A DNA stretch of 64,000 bases from an uncultured Chloroflexota bacterium (GTDB lineage Bacteria > Chloroflexota > Anaerolineae > UBA4142 > SHND01), in assembly GCA_937870825.1 (NCBI GenBank), contig CALMZO010000213.1:35392-99391 (forward strand), read 5' to 3'. Below the pieces are notes generated by a model. That model saw only the letters and a list, made by a program, of their open reading frames with translations. It was not told where the DNA came from and did no database searches. A program made the position numbers and the translations under genes. Position 1 is the stretch's first letter. Every line of letters starts with the position of its first letter. Shown in pieces: positions 42,981 to 51,449 of the stretch.

Positions 42981-44978
42981 ATGACACCACGCAAAATGTC
43001 CGACATCAACATCACCAATAGCGAATTGAGTTTTCAAGGCGACATGGTTTCGGGCGACAAGCATGTGCATTTGCCGCCCGCGCCGCCGCGCGAATTTCGC
43101 GCGCATTATCAAATGCCGTCAGATTTGCAAACGTTCGTGGGACGCGCGGAACATTTGAAAACGCTGGCGGGACTGGGCGCAATCGGTGTTACGCCGCCGC
43201 CCCTTCACATGGGTTCAGGGCATGGCTTTTTGATTATGGGCATCGGCGGACTCGGCAAGACGACGCTGGCAATTCACATCGCGCATCAATTGAAAATTGT
43301 GTTCGACGGCGGCGTGTTGTGGGCGGAGGTGCCGACGACGGAGCCGTTTAATAAATTGGACGAATGGGCGCGGCTCTATGGCGGCGATTTGCGCGAGGTC
43401 CAAGAAATCAACGCGCGGGCGGACGCCTTGCGCCATGTTTTGCAAACGCACGCGCACAACAAAAAGATTCTCGCCATTCTCGACGGTGTGATGGACGAAA
43501 GCGATGATGCGAAACTTGAACCGCTGCTGCGCGCGTTGAGCGACTGCGCGGTGGTGGTGACGAGCCGCGTCACGCAACTCGCCTCGTTTCACAACGCGCA
43601 TGTGATTGACCTCGAGCATTTGAACGACGACGAAACGATTGATTTGTTTGAACGCGTGACGCAGCACGACAAGCGTTTGCACAACAAAAATGACGTCATC
43701 ATCGAAATCGGCAAAGTGGTAGATTTTCTGCCGCTCGCGCTCGACCTCGCCGCCGCGCAGCTGCGCGACAACAAATCGTGGACGCTCGAATATCTCTTGA
43801 CCTTGCTGCGCGACGAACGCCGCCGCCTCGACACGCTGCAATGGGGCGACGGCAGCACGCGCGGCATCCGCGCCTCGATTCTCGTCAGTTACAAGCGTCT
43901 CTCACCTGACGAACAAAAATTTTTTGATGCGTTGGGCGCGTTCGCGGGGGACGATTTTGATGTGTCTGCGGCGGCGTATGTAACGGAGACTATAGAAGAG
44001 ACAGCGCGAAAATTGTTAATGAAATTGCGGCGTTTGTCGCTGGTGCAAGAAGGTCGAGCCCCAGAGAGATACAAGCTCCACCTTCTCATTCGTGATTTTG
44101 CTCGAGAGCAACTGCGTTATGCAATTCGCAATGATTCGACTTCATTGCTGGCGAGTAGCTACTATTGTTTCATCGCCCTCCAAAGTACGCGACAGTTGGA
44201 CGGCAAAAATTATGCAATGGGGTTTGATATCCTTGATTTGGAATTTAGCAATATGGAAAGTGGGTTGAACTACGCAATTGCCAACGGTTCCAATGAAGGT
44301 TGGGAGTGTGCAAGAAGATACATTGAATGGCTTCTCTCGCAACACTTTCTCGGACGCAAATTGTTCCAGACTCAAGCCAGATTAATGCATAGCCTTGTGA
44401 ATGGCGCAACAAAACGTAATGATTACCCTGTACTTTACGCATTAATTCCTATGCTCGCATATTTGCATACTCAAATTGAAAGATTCAATTCTAGTAAAAG
44501 CAAAGCAACACTTCATCTTTTCGCAGCGGAAAATTTTAAAAATGACGCTTTTGATTTGAATTTTTCTCGCTTTATCGCGTCTGTTCGAGAATCAGATGCT
44601 CAGTTTGGACAAGCGGTAGCCCGTCAATTCTGTGTCATGATTGCTTCGAATTACGCAGCATCCAAGAATTTCAGACTCGCCGAAAATTATCTCGAAATGG
44701 CGGCGAGCAGCGCAATTGAAATCAATGCCTCCCTCGAATTAGCATACATTAGAAACCAACAAGGGCAGATGAAGCTTGAGCAAGGGGCGTTAGACGAGGC
44801 TAGAGCCTCTCACTTACTCGCTCTTGAAACTTTTCAACCGATAAACCATCGGTCAGGCATGATTGAGACCTTGCAATACTTGATCGAAATCTGTGAACTC
44901 ACTCATGATTCGACAAATCAGGCCAAGTGGCAGCAGCAGCTTGTGGTCCTTCAAAAAGAAGGCTCGACGAAAGAATGA
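42981..44978 (+). CDS. NB-ARC STAND NTPase with C-terminal helical sensor
   Basis: 665 residues from ATG 42981 (42996 also possible). A short N-terminal segment INITNSELSFQGDMVSGDKH resembles the small repeat-like tag found on many bacterial STAND proteins. The NB-ARC core follows: FLIMGIGGLGKTTLAIHIAH (Walker A), KKILAILDGV (Walker B), CAVVVTSRV, and DFLPLALDLAAAQL (GLPLA-type). Then a winged-helix region (SPDEQKFFDALGAFAGDDFD) and a C-terminal TPR-like helical half (about 380-665). Such proteins are sensors that oligomerise on binding a trigger, some in antiphage immunity; no fused effector is present. The C-terminal half is visibly more AT-rich than the N-terminal half. Confidence 0.82.
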   Translation: MTPRKMSDINITNSELSFQGDMVSGDKHVHLPPAPPREFRAHYQMPSDLQTFVGRAEHLKTLAGLGAIGVTPPPLHMGSGHGFLIMGIGGLGKTTLAIHIAHQLKIVFDGGVLWAEVPTTEPFNKLDEWARLYGGDLREVQEINARADALRHVLQTHAHNKKILAILDGVMDESDDAKLEPLLRALSDCAVVVTSRVTQLASFHNAHVIDLEHLNDDETIDLFERVTQHDKRLHNKNDVIIEIGKVVDFLPLALDLAAAQLRDNKSWTLEYLLTLLRDERRRLDTLQWGDGSTRGIRASILVSYKRLSPDEQKFFDALGAFAGDDFDVSAAAYVTETIEETARKLLMKLRRLSLVQEGRAPERYKLHLLIRDFAREQLRYAIRNDSTSLLASSYYCFIALQSTRQLDGKNYAMGFDILDLEFSNMESGLNYAIANGSNEGWECARRYIEWLLSQHFLGRKLFQTQARLMHSLVNGATKRNDYPVLYALIPMLAYLHTQIERFNSSKSKATLHLFAAENFKNDAFDLNFSRFIASVRESDAQFGQAVARQFCVMIASNYAASKNFRLAENYLEMAASSAIEINASLELAYIRNQQGQMKLEQGALDEARASHLLALETFQPINHRSGMIETLQYLIEICELTHDSTNQAKWQQQLVVLQKEGSTKE

Positions 44979-45152
44979 AACAACCCGAAAAAATGTGTTT
45001 CGCCCCTGAAATGTTTCTGGGGCGTCATGCTCATCACGGGACGCGGGCATTTGGAAGAATTAAAAAAACAACTCACACAATCATCCTGAAACGCTCAACA
45101 CAGATTTCAGATTTTTCCGTGTTCTGTCCTCTGTGTTCTGCCATCTGACCAC

Positions 45153-46517
45153 ATGCCAAGACCCGAAACCTTTCCCACCACCCCGCCGATTGAACGCGCG
45201 TATCTCGTCGGCGTGGAATTGAAAAAGCAGCCCGGCGCGTTTTTGATTCAAGATTCGATGCGCGAATTGGAACGGCTCGCCGATACGGATGGTCTGTCCG
45301 TCGTCGGGCAAGCGATTCAAAAAGTGGAGCGCATGAATCCCGCGACAATGATTGGCAAAGGCAAACTGCAAGAAATTGTCGAACAGCGCGATGAATTGCA
45401 TTACGACGTTCTCATTTTCAACGACGAACTGCATCCCAATCAACAGCGCGAAATCGAAAACGCGTTCGGCGGGGCAGACATCAAAGTCCTCGACCGCACC
45501 GCGCTCATTCTCGACATTTTCGCGCAGCACGCGCGCACGCGCGAAGGTTCTTTGCAGGTGGAACTCGCACAGTACGAATATCGTCTGCCGCGCTTGACGC
45601 GCATGTGGACGCACTTGGGCAGACAGACCGGCGGCGCGGCGGGACGCGGTGGGGCAGGGGGCGTTGGTTTGCGCGGACCCGGCGAACGTCAATTGGAATT
45701 GGACCGCCGCGAAATTCGCGCGCGCATCGCGCATCTCAAAACCGAAATCGAACGCGTCCGCAAACAACGCGGCGAACAGCGGCGCAAACGCAAGCGGGAA
45801 GGGCTGCCGGTCATTTCGATTGTGGGCTACACGAACGCGGGCAAGTCCACGCTGCTCAACGCGCTGACCAACTCGGATGTGTACGTCGCCGACCAATTGT
45901 TTGCCACGCTCGACCCGACGACGCGGCGTGTGAAACTTCCGAGCGGGCAACAAGTGTTGTTTAGCGACACGGTGGGCTTTATCGAAAAATTGCCGACGCA
46001 GCTCATTGCGGCGTTCCGCGCGACGCTGGAAGAAATATCAGAAGCAAATGTTCTATTGCATGTTGTTGATCTTACGCACGCGAACGCGACGGAGCAAGTG
46101 AGCGCGGTGGAGGAAACGCTGGAAGAAATTGGAATCACAGACAAACCGATTGTGATGGCGTTCAACAAAATTGATGAACTCTCGCTCACCGCCGAGTTAC
46201 ACAAGAATAATGTTGACGGCGACGGGGGAGAGGAGTGCGTACCCCTAGAGGAGTGGCTGGAAGAATACCCCGACGCCGTCGCGATTTCCGCGCGTCAACG
46301 CGTTGGGCTGGATGCGCTGCTCGAACGCGTGGAACAAGTAATCGGTTCGAGACTCGTAGAGATTCGCGTACGCATTCCGTACAACGCGACCGAATTGGTC
46401 AACACATTCCATCGCAAAGGCATCGTCGAGAGCGAAGACTATTCGCCGCGCGGGACGACGATTGCGGGAAAAATTCCACAAGCGTTGGTGCGCGAGTATG
46501 AAGAGTATCGCGTGTGA
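45153..46517 (+). CDS. hflX: GTPase HflX
   Basis: 454 residues. N-terminal HflX domain (about 1-190) with KKQPGAFLIQDSMRELERLA and the conserved block GLRGPGERQLELDRREIRARI, then the GTPase domain: ISIVGYTNAGKSTLLNALT (G1), LFATLDPTTRRVKLP (G2), LFSDTVGFIEKLPTQLIAAF (G3) and FNKIDEL (G4). HflX splits stalled 70S ribosomes. An acidic loop with VDGDGGEECVPLEEWLEEYP is inserted between G4 and the final part. Confidence 0.94.
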   Translation: MPRPETFPTTPPIERAYLVGVELKKQPGAFLIQDSMRELERLADTDGLSVVGQAIQKVERMNPATMIGKGKLQEIVEQRDELHYDVLIFNDELHPNQQREIENAFGGADIKVLDRTALILDIFAQHARTREGSLQVELAQYEYRLPRLTRMWTHLGRQTGGAAGRGGAGGVGLRGPGERQLELDRREIRARIAHLKTEIERVRKQRGEQRRKRKREGLPVISIVGYTNAGKSTLLNALTNSDVYVADQLFATLDPTTRRVKLPSGQQVLFSDTVGFIEKLPTQLIAAFRATLEEISEANVLLHVVDLTHANATEQVSAVEETLEEIGITDKPIVMAFNKIDELSLTAELHKNNVDGDGGEECVPLEEWLEEYPDAVAISARQRVGLDALLERVEQVIGSRLVEIRVRIPYNATELVNTFHRKGIVESEDYSPRGTTIAGKIPQALVREYEEYRV

Positions 46518-46652
46518 GACAGCGAAAATCACAGCGATAAGCGGAACATCCGTGCTATAATTGCTACGCGACGCGCAATAATCCACTTTCTTTGGCACGA
46601 TAAGATGTGTTAAAGTGCATACGCGGATGTACGCGGATAGACGAACTCGAGA

Positions 46653-47675
46653 ATGGATACCCTTCAAGCCCAGACCGCCCTCTCGCATTACATTGACGAA
46701 TATCTCGGTCACCTCGCGGACAAACCGCGCACACAGCGCACATATCGTGTGGGACTGATGCGGTTTCAAGACTTTCTCTTGCAGCGCAAGGTCCGTTCTG
46801 CCGCGCGACGCAAGTACGAGACCACCGCCCTACTGCGGCTCACCGATTTAGATGAGAGCGTCCTCATTGAATTTAATGATTGGTTAAGCAAGTATTCAAA
46901 ATTTACGCGTAATACTTATTTGGCTGCCGTCATCATGTTTCTTTCGTACGCACTTTTTAAAAACTGGCTGCCCGATTTTTCCTTTGAACGCGCCAAAGCA
47001 CAATACAAGCATCTACGCAAGGACAAGAAAAGTTATCCTGTGCCGCGTATCGAAGCCGGACTTCCCAAAGTCATCCGCTACTGGGACACGCAGCCCTTAC
47101 CCGATGGGGATAGTGAAAAGGCGCGGCGACAGCGACTCACCGTCTTGCGCGCACGCGCGTTCGTTCATCTGTTGTACGGTTCGGCGGCGCGGCTCGAAGA
47201 GCTGCGGATGCTGGACATCAAGGAAATTGGCAAAGGCAGAAAGTCAGACGCAATTATTCAAGGCAAAGGCGACAAGGAACGATTCATTTTCATTACGCCA
47301 GAGGCGAAAACTGCCCTGCGAACCTATCTCGACGCGCGCAATGATGAGTACGAACCCGTCTTTATCTCGCATCACAAAGATTATGGCGCGCGCGTGAATG
47401 CCTCTGTGCTGCGCCGCATCATTTATCAAGCGGCTAAAGCATTGGGCATTGACGTTTCGCCGCACGATTTTCGTCATTACCGCGCGCGGCAGATGTTGGA
47501 GCAAGGCGCGCCGCTCGAAGCGATTCAAGAAATTTTAGGACACAGCGACATCGGCACGACACGCCGCGTGTACGCCCATTACTCTAAACCTTCGATTCGC
47601 AACATCTTTGAACGCACCACGCTTTCGCCGGAACAAGCCGCGCAGAAAATGGATGCCAGCGAGAGCGAAGAATAG
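46653..47675 (+). CDS. Tyrosine recombinase (XerC/XerD-like)
   Basis: 340 residues. N-terminal SAM-like core-binding domain (about 5-115, TYRVGLMRFQDFLLQRK) and catalytic domain with the full set: GSAARLEELRMLDI (Arg), IIQGKGDKERFIFI (Lys), SPHDFRHYRARQML (His-x-x-Arg), LGHSDIGTTRRVYAHYS (His and Tyr nucleophile). Length is slightly above that of XerC/D. It is not next to other mobile genes, so either a chromosome dimer resolution protein or a lone integrase; the usual dif site was not found. An upstream -10 box TATAAT (46556-46561) is visible. Confidence 0.85.
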   Translation: MDTLQAQTALSHYIDEYLGHLADKPRTQRTYRVGLMRFQDFLLQRKVRSAARRKYETTALLRLTDLDESVLIEFNDWLSKYSKFTRNTYLAAVIMFLSYALFKNWLPDFSFERAKAQYKHLRKDKKSYPVPRIEAGLPKVIRYWDTQPLPDGDSEKARRQRLTVLRARAFVHLLYGSAARLEELRMLDIKEIGKGRKSDAIIQGKGDKERFIFITPEAKTALRTYLDARNDEYEPVFISHHKDYGARVNASVLRRIIYQAAKALGIDVSPHDFRHYRARQMLEQGAPLEAIQEILGHSDIGTTRRVYAHYSKPSIRNIFERTTLSPEQAAQKMDASESEE

Positions 47676-47754
47676 AATCTGAATTCACGCGCGCGCCGTA
47701 ATTTTAATTGCAGAAAAATTTCACGCGTTGCGTGATACAATCGTCAACGATTCT

Positions 47755-47793
47755 GACAAGCATGGATGATTGTGATAACCATCCATGCTTGTC
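47755..47793. repeat. Perfect 14-bp inverted repeat in the ctp upstream region
   Basis: GACAAGCATGGATG and CATCCATGCTTGTC with an 11-nt spacer. No T-run follows, so a protein-binding site or RNA processing hairpin is as plausible as a terminator of the upstream recombinase gene. Confidence 0.75.
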
Positions 47794-47828
47794 GCACAGA
47801 ATAGTCATTGCGACAGAACGGAAAAACT

Positions 47829-49037
47829 ATGGCAGGATTTCTCAAAGCGATTGTTGTGTTGGTTCTTTCCTTGTTTGTTGCCCTACTCGCGTTCGCGGCG
47901 GGATTCGGCACAAACTATTTTTATTCGCGCAACGCGCCGCCCATTCCCGTTGTCAATGCCGGCTCTACACAGCCGCCGGCAAAATTCGAGTTGATGTGGG
48001 AAGCGTGGAACGTCCTCAAGGACCAATTTTATTATGACATTCCGACAAACAACGCGCTCGTGCATGGCATGATTCGCGGTTCACTGCAATCGCTCGGCGA
48101 CCCCTATTCGATTCTCGTCGAACCCGCGCCCGCGCAGCAAGAAGCCACCAACCTGCAAGGCAACTATGGCGGCATCGGCGCAAAGGTGGAATTGCGCAAA
48201 GGTCTTATCGTCCTCCTCCCCTTCCCCGATAGTCCTGCCGAGAAAGCGGGGATTTTACCGGGCGACCAAATTTTGAAAATCAACGACGAGGAACTCAAGC
48301 CCGAAGACACGCCGGACAGTGTGGAAAGCAAACTGCGCGGCGAAGTCGGCTCCAAAGTCAAACTTGCCTTGAACCGCATCGGCGCGCCACAAGAAATCGT
48401 CGTCGAACTGACGCGTCAAGAAATCAATATTCCAACCGTGCAATATCGCATGTTGGACAACACGCAATTCGGTTACATTCAAGTCACGCTCGAAAGCGCG
48501 GACACATCCAAAGAATTTGAACGCGCGTTAAATGAATTGAAAAAGAACAATATCAAAGGCATCGTGTTGGATTTACGCAACAATCCCGGCGGACTGTTTC
48601 CGGAGCCTGCGCTCGACATTGTTGGACAATTTTTGCCAAACGTTCCCGTCGTCACCGAACTCTATCGCGACGGCACACAAAAAACGTACAACGCGCACAC
48701 CGCCAGCGGCGCGCGGGATATTCCCTTTGTCGTTCTCGTGAACAGCGGTACGGCGAGCGCGGCGGAAATTATCGCGGGCGCGTTTCTCGACAGCGGCAAG
48801 ACGGTTTTGATTGGCGAAAAAACATTCGGCAAAGGTTCGGTGCAAGGGTTGTATCCCTTGTCCGACAAGTCGGTGCTGCACATCACGACGGCGAAATGGT
48901 TGACGCCGAAAGGCAGTGAAATTGACGGCGTAGGACTCAGACCCAATCTTCAAATTCCCTTGACCCCCGAAGATGCCGCCAAAGGTCTCGACCCGCAGCT
49001 CGATCGCGCGATTGAATTTTTGAACACAGGCAAGTAA
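47829..49037 (+). CDS. S41 family carboxy-terminal processing peptidase, copy 1
   Basis: 402 residues from ATG 47829. N-terminal membrane or signal segment (LKAIVVLVLSLFVALLAFAAGFG), then a PDZ domain (about 110-190, GIGAKVELRKGLIVLLPFPDSPAEKAG) and the S41 protease: VLDLRNNPGGLFPEPALDI, VLVNSGTASAAEIIAGAF (catalytic Ser) and GEKTFGKGSVQGLYPLSD (catalytic Lys). These proteases trim or degrade envelope proteins. It is followed by a close paralogue in the same direction. Confidence 0.92.
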   Translation: MAGFLKAIVVLVLSLFVALLAFAAGFGTNYFYSRNAPPIPVVNAGSTQPPAKFELMWEAWNVLKDQFYYDIPTNNALVHGMIRGSLQSLGDPYSILVEPAPAQQEATNLQGNYGGIGAKVELRKGLIVLLPFPDSPAEKAGILPGDQILKINDEELKPEDTPDSVESKLRGEVGSKVKLALNRIGAPQEIVVELTRQEINIPTVQYRMLDNTQFGYIQVTLESADTSKEFERALNELKKNNIKGIVLDLRNNPGGLFPEPALDIVGQFLPNVPVVTELYRDGTQKTYNAHTASGARDIPFVVLVNSGTASAAEIIAGAFLDSGKTVLIGEKTFGKGSVQGLYPLSDKSVLHITTAKWLTPKGSEIDGVGLRPNLQIPLTPEDAAKGLDPQLDRAIEFLNTGK

Positions 49038-49073
49038 AATGCGACATGAGGGTTCACGAGTGAGGATATGTGT

Positions 49074-50432
49074 ATGAAAACCATAGCGCGAATTTTGAGC
49101 ATGTTCGTCGTCGCGGTGCTGCTGGTCAGTGGCGCGTTCGTCTTTGGCTTTGCGGCAAGCCGCGCGATTCTTGCCGTCAATGCTCCGGCGGCTACGGCGC
49201 CAAGCACAGCGTCCACGTCTGCATTGATGAATGGCACGCCTGCCGAATTTCAAAATGACATTCCCGTATTTTGGGAAGCGTGGCGCATCATCAACGACAA
49301 TTTTTACAAGCAGCCGATTGACCAAGAAAAATTGACCTATGGCGCGGTCGGCGGCATGGTGGACGCGTTGGGGGACGAACACACCGCGTTCGTGGACCCG
49401 AAACGCGCGGAATATTTGCGTTCGCAGTTATCAGGTTCATTTGAAGGCATCGGCGCAACCGTGGAAATGGTGAATGGGCGTTTGACCATCATCGCTCCCA
49501 TCAAGGGCACTCCCGCAGAAAAAGCGGGACTCAAAGCGGGGGACGTGATTTTGCAAGTGGACGACACGCTCATTCAGAACATGGACGTGATGCAGGCGAT
49601 TTCACTCATTCGCGGACCAAAAGGCACATCGGTACGGCTCAAAGTACAGCGCGGCACCGACCCCGCATTCGAATTGACGATTGTTCGCAACACCATCAAC
49701 GTCCCCGAAGTCGAATCAAAAATGCTGGAAGAGGACACGATTGCGTACGTTCAACTCACGGAATTTGGCGATAAAGCGCCGAGCGAATTGCGCCGCGCGC
49801 TGACGCAAACGTTGGCGAAAAATCCCAAAGCGTTGATTTTCGATTTGCGCGGCAATCCCGGCGGCTACTTGCACATCGCGATTGAAGTCGCGAGCGAATT
49901 TATTGACCAGGGCAAAGTGGTGCTGGTGGAAAAATTCAAATCGGGACAAAAGAAAACATACGACTCACAGGGCGGCGGCGTGGCAACCAAGATTCCGATG
50001 GTCTTGCTCGTGAACGAAGGTTCCGCGAGCGCATCCGAAATTCTCGCTGCGTCCCTGCGTGACTACAAACGCGCCATCATCATCGGCCAAAAAACGTTCG
50101 GCAAAGGTTCCGTACAAACGACACATCAACTTTCGGACCAATCGCAGCTGCGTGTGACGATTGCGAATTTCTACAGTCCGCTCGAAACGGAAATCAACCA
50201 CGTCGGCATTACGCCGGATATTGAGGTTGCGGACCCGACCGAGTTTGAACGCTCGCGCGGAATTGACCCGCAGCTGCAGCGCGCCATCGAACTCATCAAA
50301 AGCGGCGAGCTGCAAAAGATGCTGCCGTCCAGCCAAAAGATCGAGCAAGTGCCGTCAGCCGAAACAGGATTGCTTCAAGATCTCTTTAACCGGTTCGCGC
50401 TGAACTGGTTCACGCCGCGCTTGCCCGCATAA
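49074..50432 (+). CDS. S41 family carboxy-terminal processing peptidase, copy 2
   Basis: 452 residues; GAGG at 49062 fits the ATG at 49074 better than 49068. Signal segment ILSMFVVAVLLVSGAFVFGF, PDZ domain (FEGIGATVEMVNGRLTIIAP) and the S41 core IFDLRGNPGGYLHIAIEVA, LVNEGSASASEILAASLRD (Ser), GQKTFGKGSVQTTHQLSD (Lys). It differs from copy 1 by a C-terminal extension of ~45 residues (LQKMLPSSQKIEQVPSAETG). A strong terminator-like hairpin lies downstream. Confidence 0.92.
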   Translation: MKTIARILSMFVVAVLLVSGAFVFGFAASRAILAVNAPAATAPSTASTSALMNGTPAEFQNDIPVFWEAWRIINDNFYKQPIDQEKLTYGAVGGMVDALGDEHTAFVDPKRAEYLRSQLSGSFEGIGATVEMVNGRLTIIAPIKGTPAEKAGLKAGDVILQVDDTLIQNMDVMQAISLIRGPKGTSVRLKVQRGTDPAFELTIVRNTINVPEVESKMLEEDTIAYVQLTEFGDKAPSELRRALTQTLAKNPKALIFDLRGNPGGYLHIAIEVASEFIDQGKVVLVEKFKSGQKKTYDSQGGGVATKIPMVLLVNEGSASASEILAASLRDYKRAIIIGQKTFGKGSVQTTHQLSDQSQLRVTIANFYSPLETEINHVGITPDIEVADPTEFERSRGIDPQLQRAIELIKSGELQKMLPSSQKIEQVPSAETGLLQDLFNRFALNWFTPRLPA

Positions 50433-50468
50433 CGTTTTCGAGTTGAGGAATTTCTCTGCTACAATCAT

Positions 50469-50523
50469 GCGCCGCCCCGCCAAGCCATAGTTTGGCGAAT
50501 GGGGCGGCGCAATTCTTTTTTTT
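50469..50523 (+). terminator. Terminator-type hairpin between ctp copy 2 and smpB
   Basis: GCGCCGCCCC with GGGGCGGCGC as the outer stem, inner GCCAA/TTTGGC pairing, then a run of eight T. It ends 12 bp before the smpB start. A -10-like TACAAT (50459-50464) directly precedes it, so it may lie in the smpB leader. Confidence 0.85.
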
Positions 50524-50534
50524 ACACGACGAAC

Positions 50535-50993
50535 ATGGCTGACGAATTCAAGGTTCTCGCAACCAATCGCAAAGCATATCACGATTACTTTGTCGAAGAA
50601 GCATACGAGGCAGGCATTGCGCTCACCGGCACGGAAATCAAATCCGTGCGCGCGGGCGCGGTGAATTTGCGCGACGCGTACGCGACGGTTCGCGAGGGTG
50701 AATTGCTGCTGCACAATGTTCACATCTCGCCGTACGAACAGGGCAATCGTTTTAATGTGGACCCGTACCGCACGCGCAAATTATTGATGCACCGCAAAGA
50801 AATCAATCGCCTGATGGGACGCGTCAAAGAAAAAGGTTTGACGCTTGTGCCTTTGAAAATGTACTTGAAAAAAAATCGCGCCAAAGTTGAAATCGCGCTC
50901 GTCAAAGGCAAACGCGAATACGACAAACGCGAATCCATTTCCAAACGCGATGCCAACCGCGAGATAGAGCGCGCAATCAAGGAACGTTCGTAG
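50535..50993 (+). CDS. smpB: SsrA-binding protein SmpB
   Basis: 152 residues from ATG 50535. [91 protein letters not shown] and [22 protein letters not shown] are the family blocks, including the basic C-terminal tail that enters the decoding centre. SmpB with tmRNA rescues stalled ribosomes; no ssrA gene was identified in this window. Confidence 0.96.
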   Translation: MADEFKVLATNRKAYHDYFVEEAYEAGIALTGTEIKSVRAGAVNLRDAYATVREGELLLHNVHISPYEQGNRFNVDPYRTRKLLMHRKEINRLMGRVKEKGLTLVPLKMYLKKNRAKVEIALVKGKREYDKRESISKRDANREIERAIKERS

Positions 50994-51017
50994 GGGCGGC
51001 GCCTTGTGCCTGCCCTA
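50990..51017. repeat. REP-like dispersed hairpin, copy 3
   Basis: GTAGGGGCGGCGCCTTGTGC then CTGCCC, a variant of copies at 25836 and 42833. It overlaps the smpB stop codon. Confidence 0.65.
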
Positions 51018-51026
51018 TTGTGATTT

Positions 51027-51449
51027 ATGAATCCAAACTTTGTCCCCCCCGTCAACCCACAACAAATCGCTTCCCCCAGCCGCGACATTTACGCGGCGAT
51101 GGGTCAAGAAAATATCTCGCGCATGATTGACGATTTCTATATGGAACTGGAAAAATCGCCCATCCGCGAAATGTTTCCGCGCGATATGCGCGCGTCGGCG
51201 GAAAAATCTGCCGCGTTCTTTATTGGCCTGCTCGGCGGTCCGCCGCTGTATCATCAACGTTACGGCAATCCGATGATGCGCGCGCGCCACCTCCCCTTCC
51301 CCATCAATCAAGGCGCGCGTGATGAATGGCTTGCGTGTTTTGAACGCGTGCTGGAACACGCGACGGAACGCTACAAATTTCCTGCCGAACATCTGGAGGG
51401 CTTTCGAAAATTCTTGCACGGATTTTCGCTGTGGATGATGAATTGTTAG
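51027..51449 (+). CDS. Truncated hemoglobin (2/2 globin), 3' end at the insertion junction
   Basis: 140 residues. Features of the truncated globin group: IYAAMGQENISRMIDDFYMELEKSP, then FFIGLLGGPPLYHQRYGNPMMRARHLPFPI (distal region and proximal His in RARH), ARDEWLACFERVLEH and a terminal FSLWMMNC. The RHLPFPI segment fits group II. Likely heme protein for O2 or NO chemistry. The last 146 bases overlap the serine recombinase ORF on the opposite strand, and the final residues may come from inserted DNA. Confidence 0.85.
   Translation: MNPNFVPPVNPQQIASPSRDIYAAMGQENISRMIDDFYMELEKSPIREMFPRDMRASAEKSAAFFIGLLGGPPLYHQRYGNPMMRARHLPFPINQGARDEWLACFERVLEHATERYKFPAEHLEGFRKFLHGFSLWMMNC

Noticed and set aside
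46653-47675. Tyrosine recombinase as integrase of a genomic island at 45-50 kb
   Set aside because: Neighbours are core genes (hflX, ctp, smpB), and no att repeats were seen; a Xer-like role is as likely.
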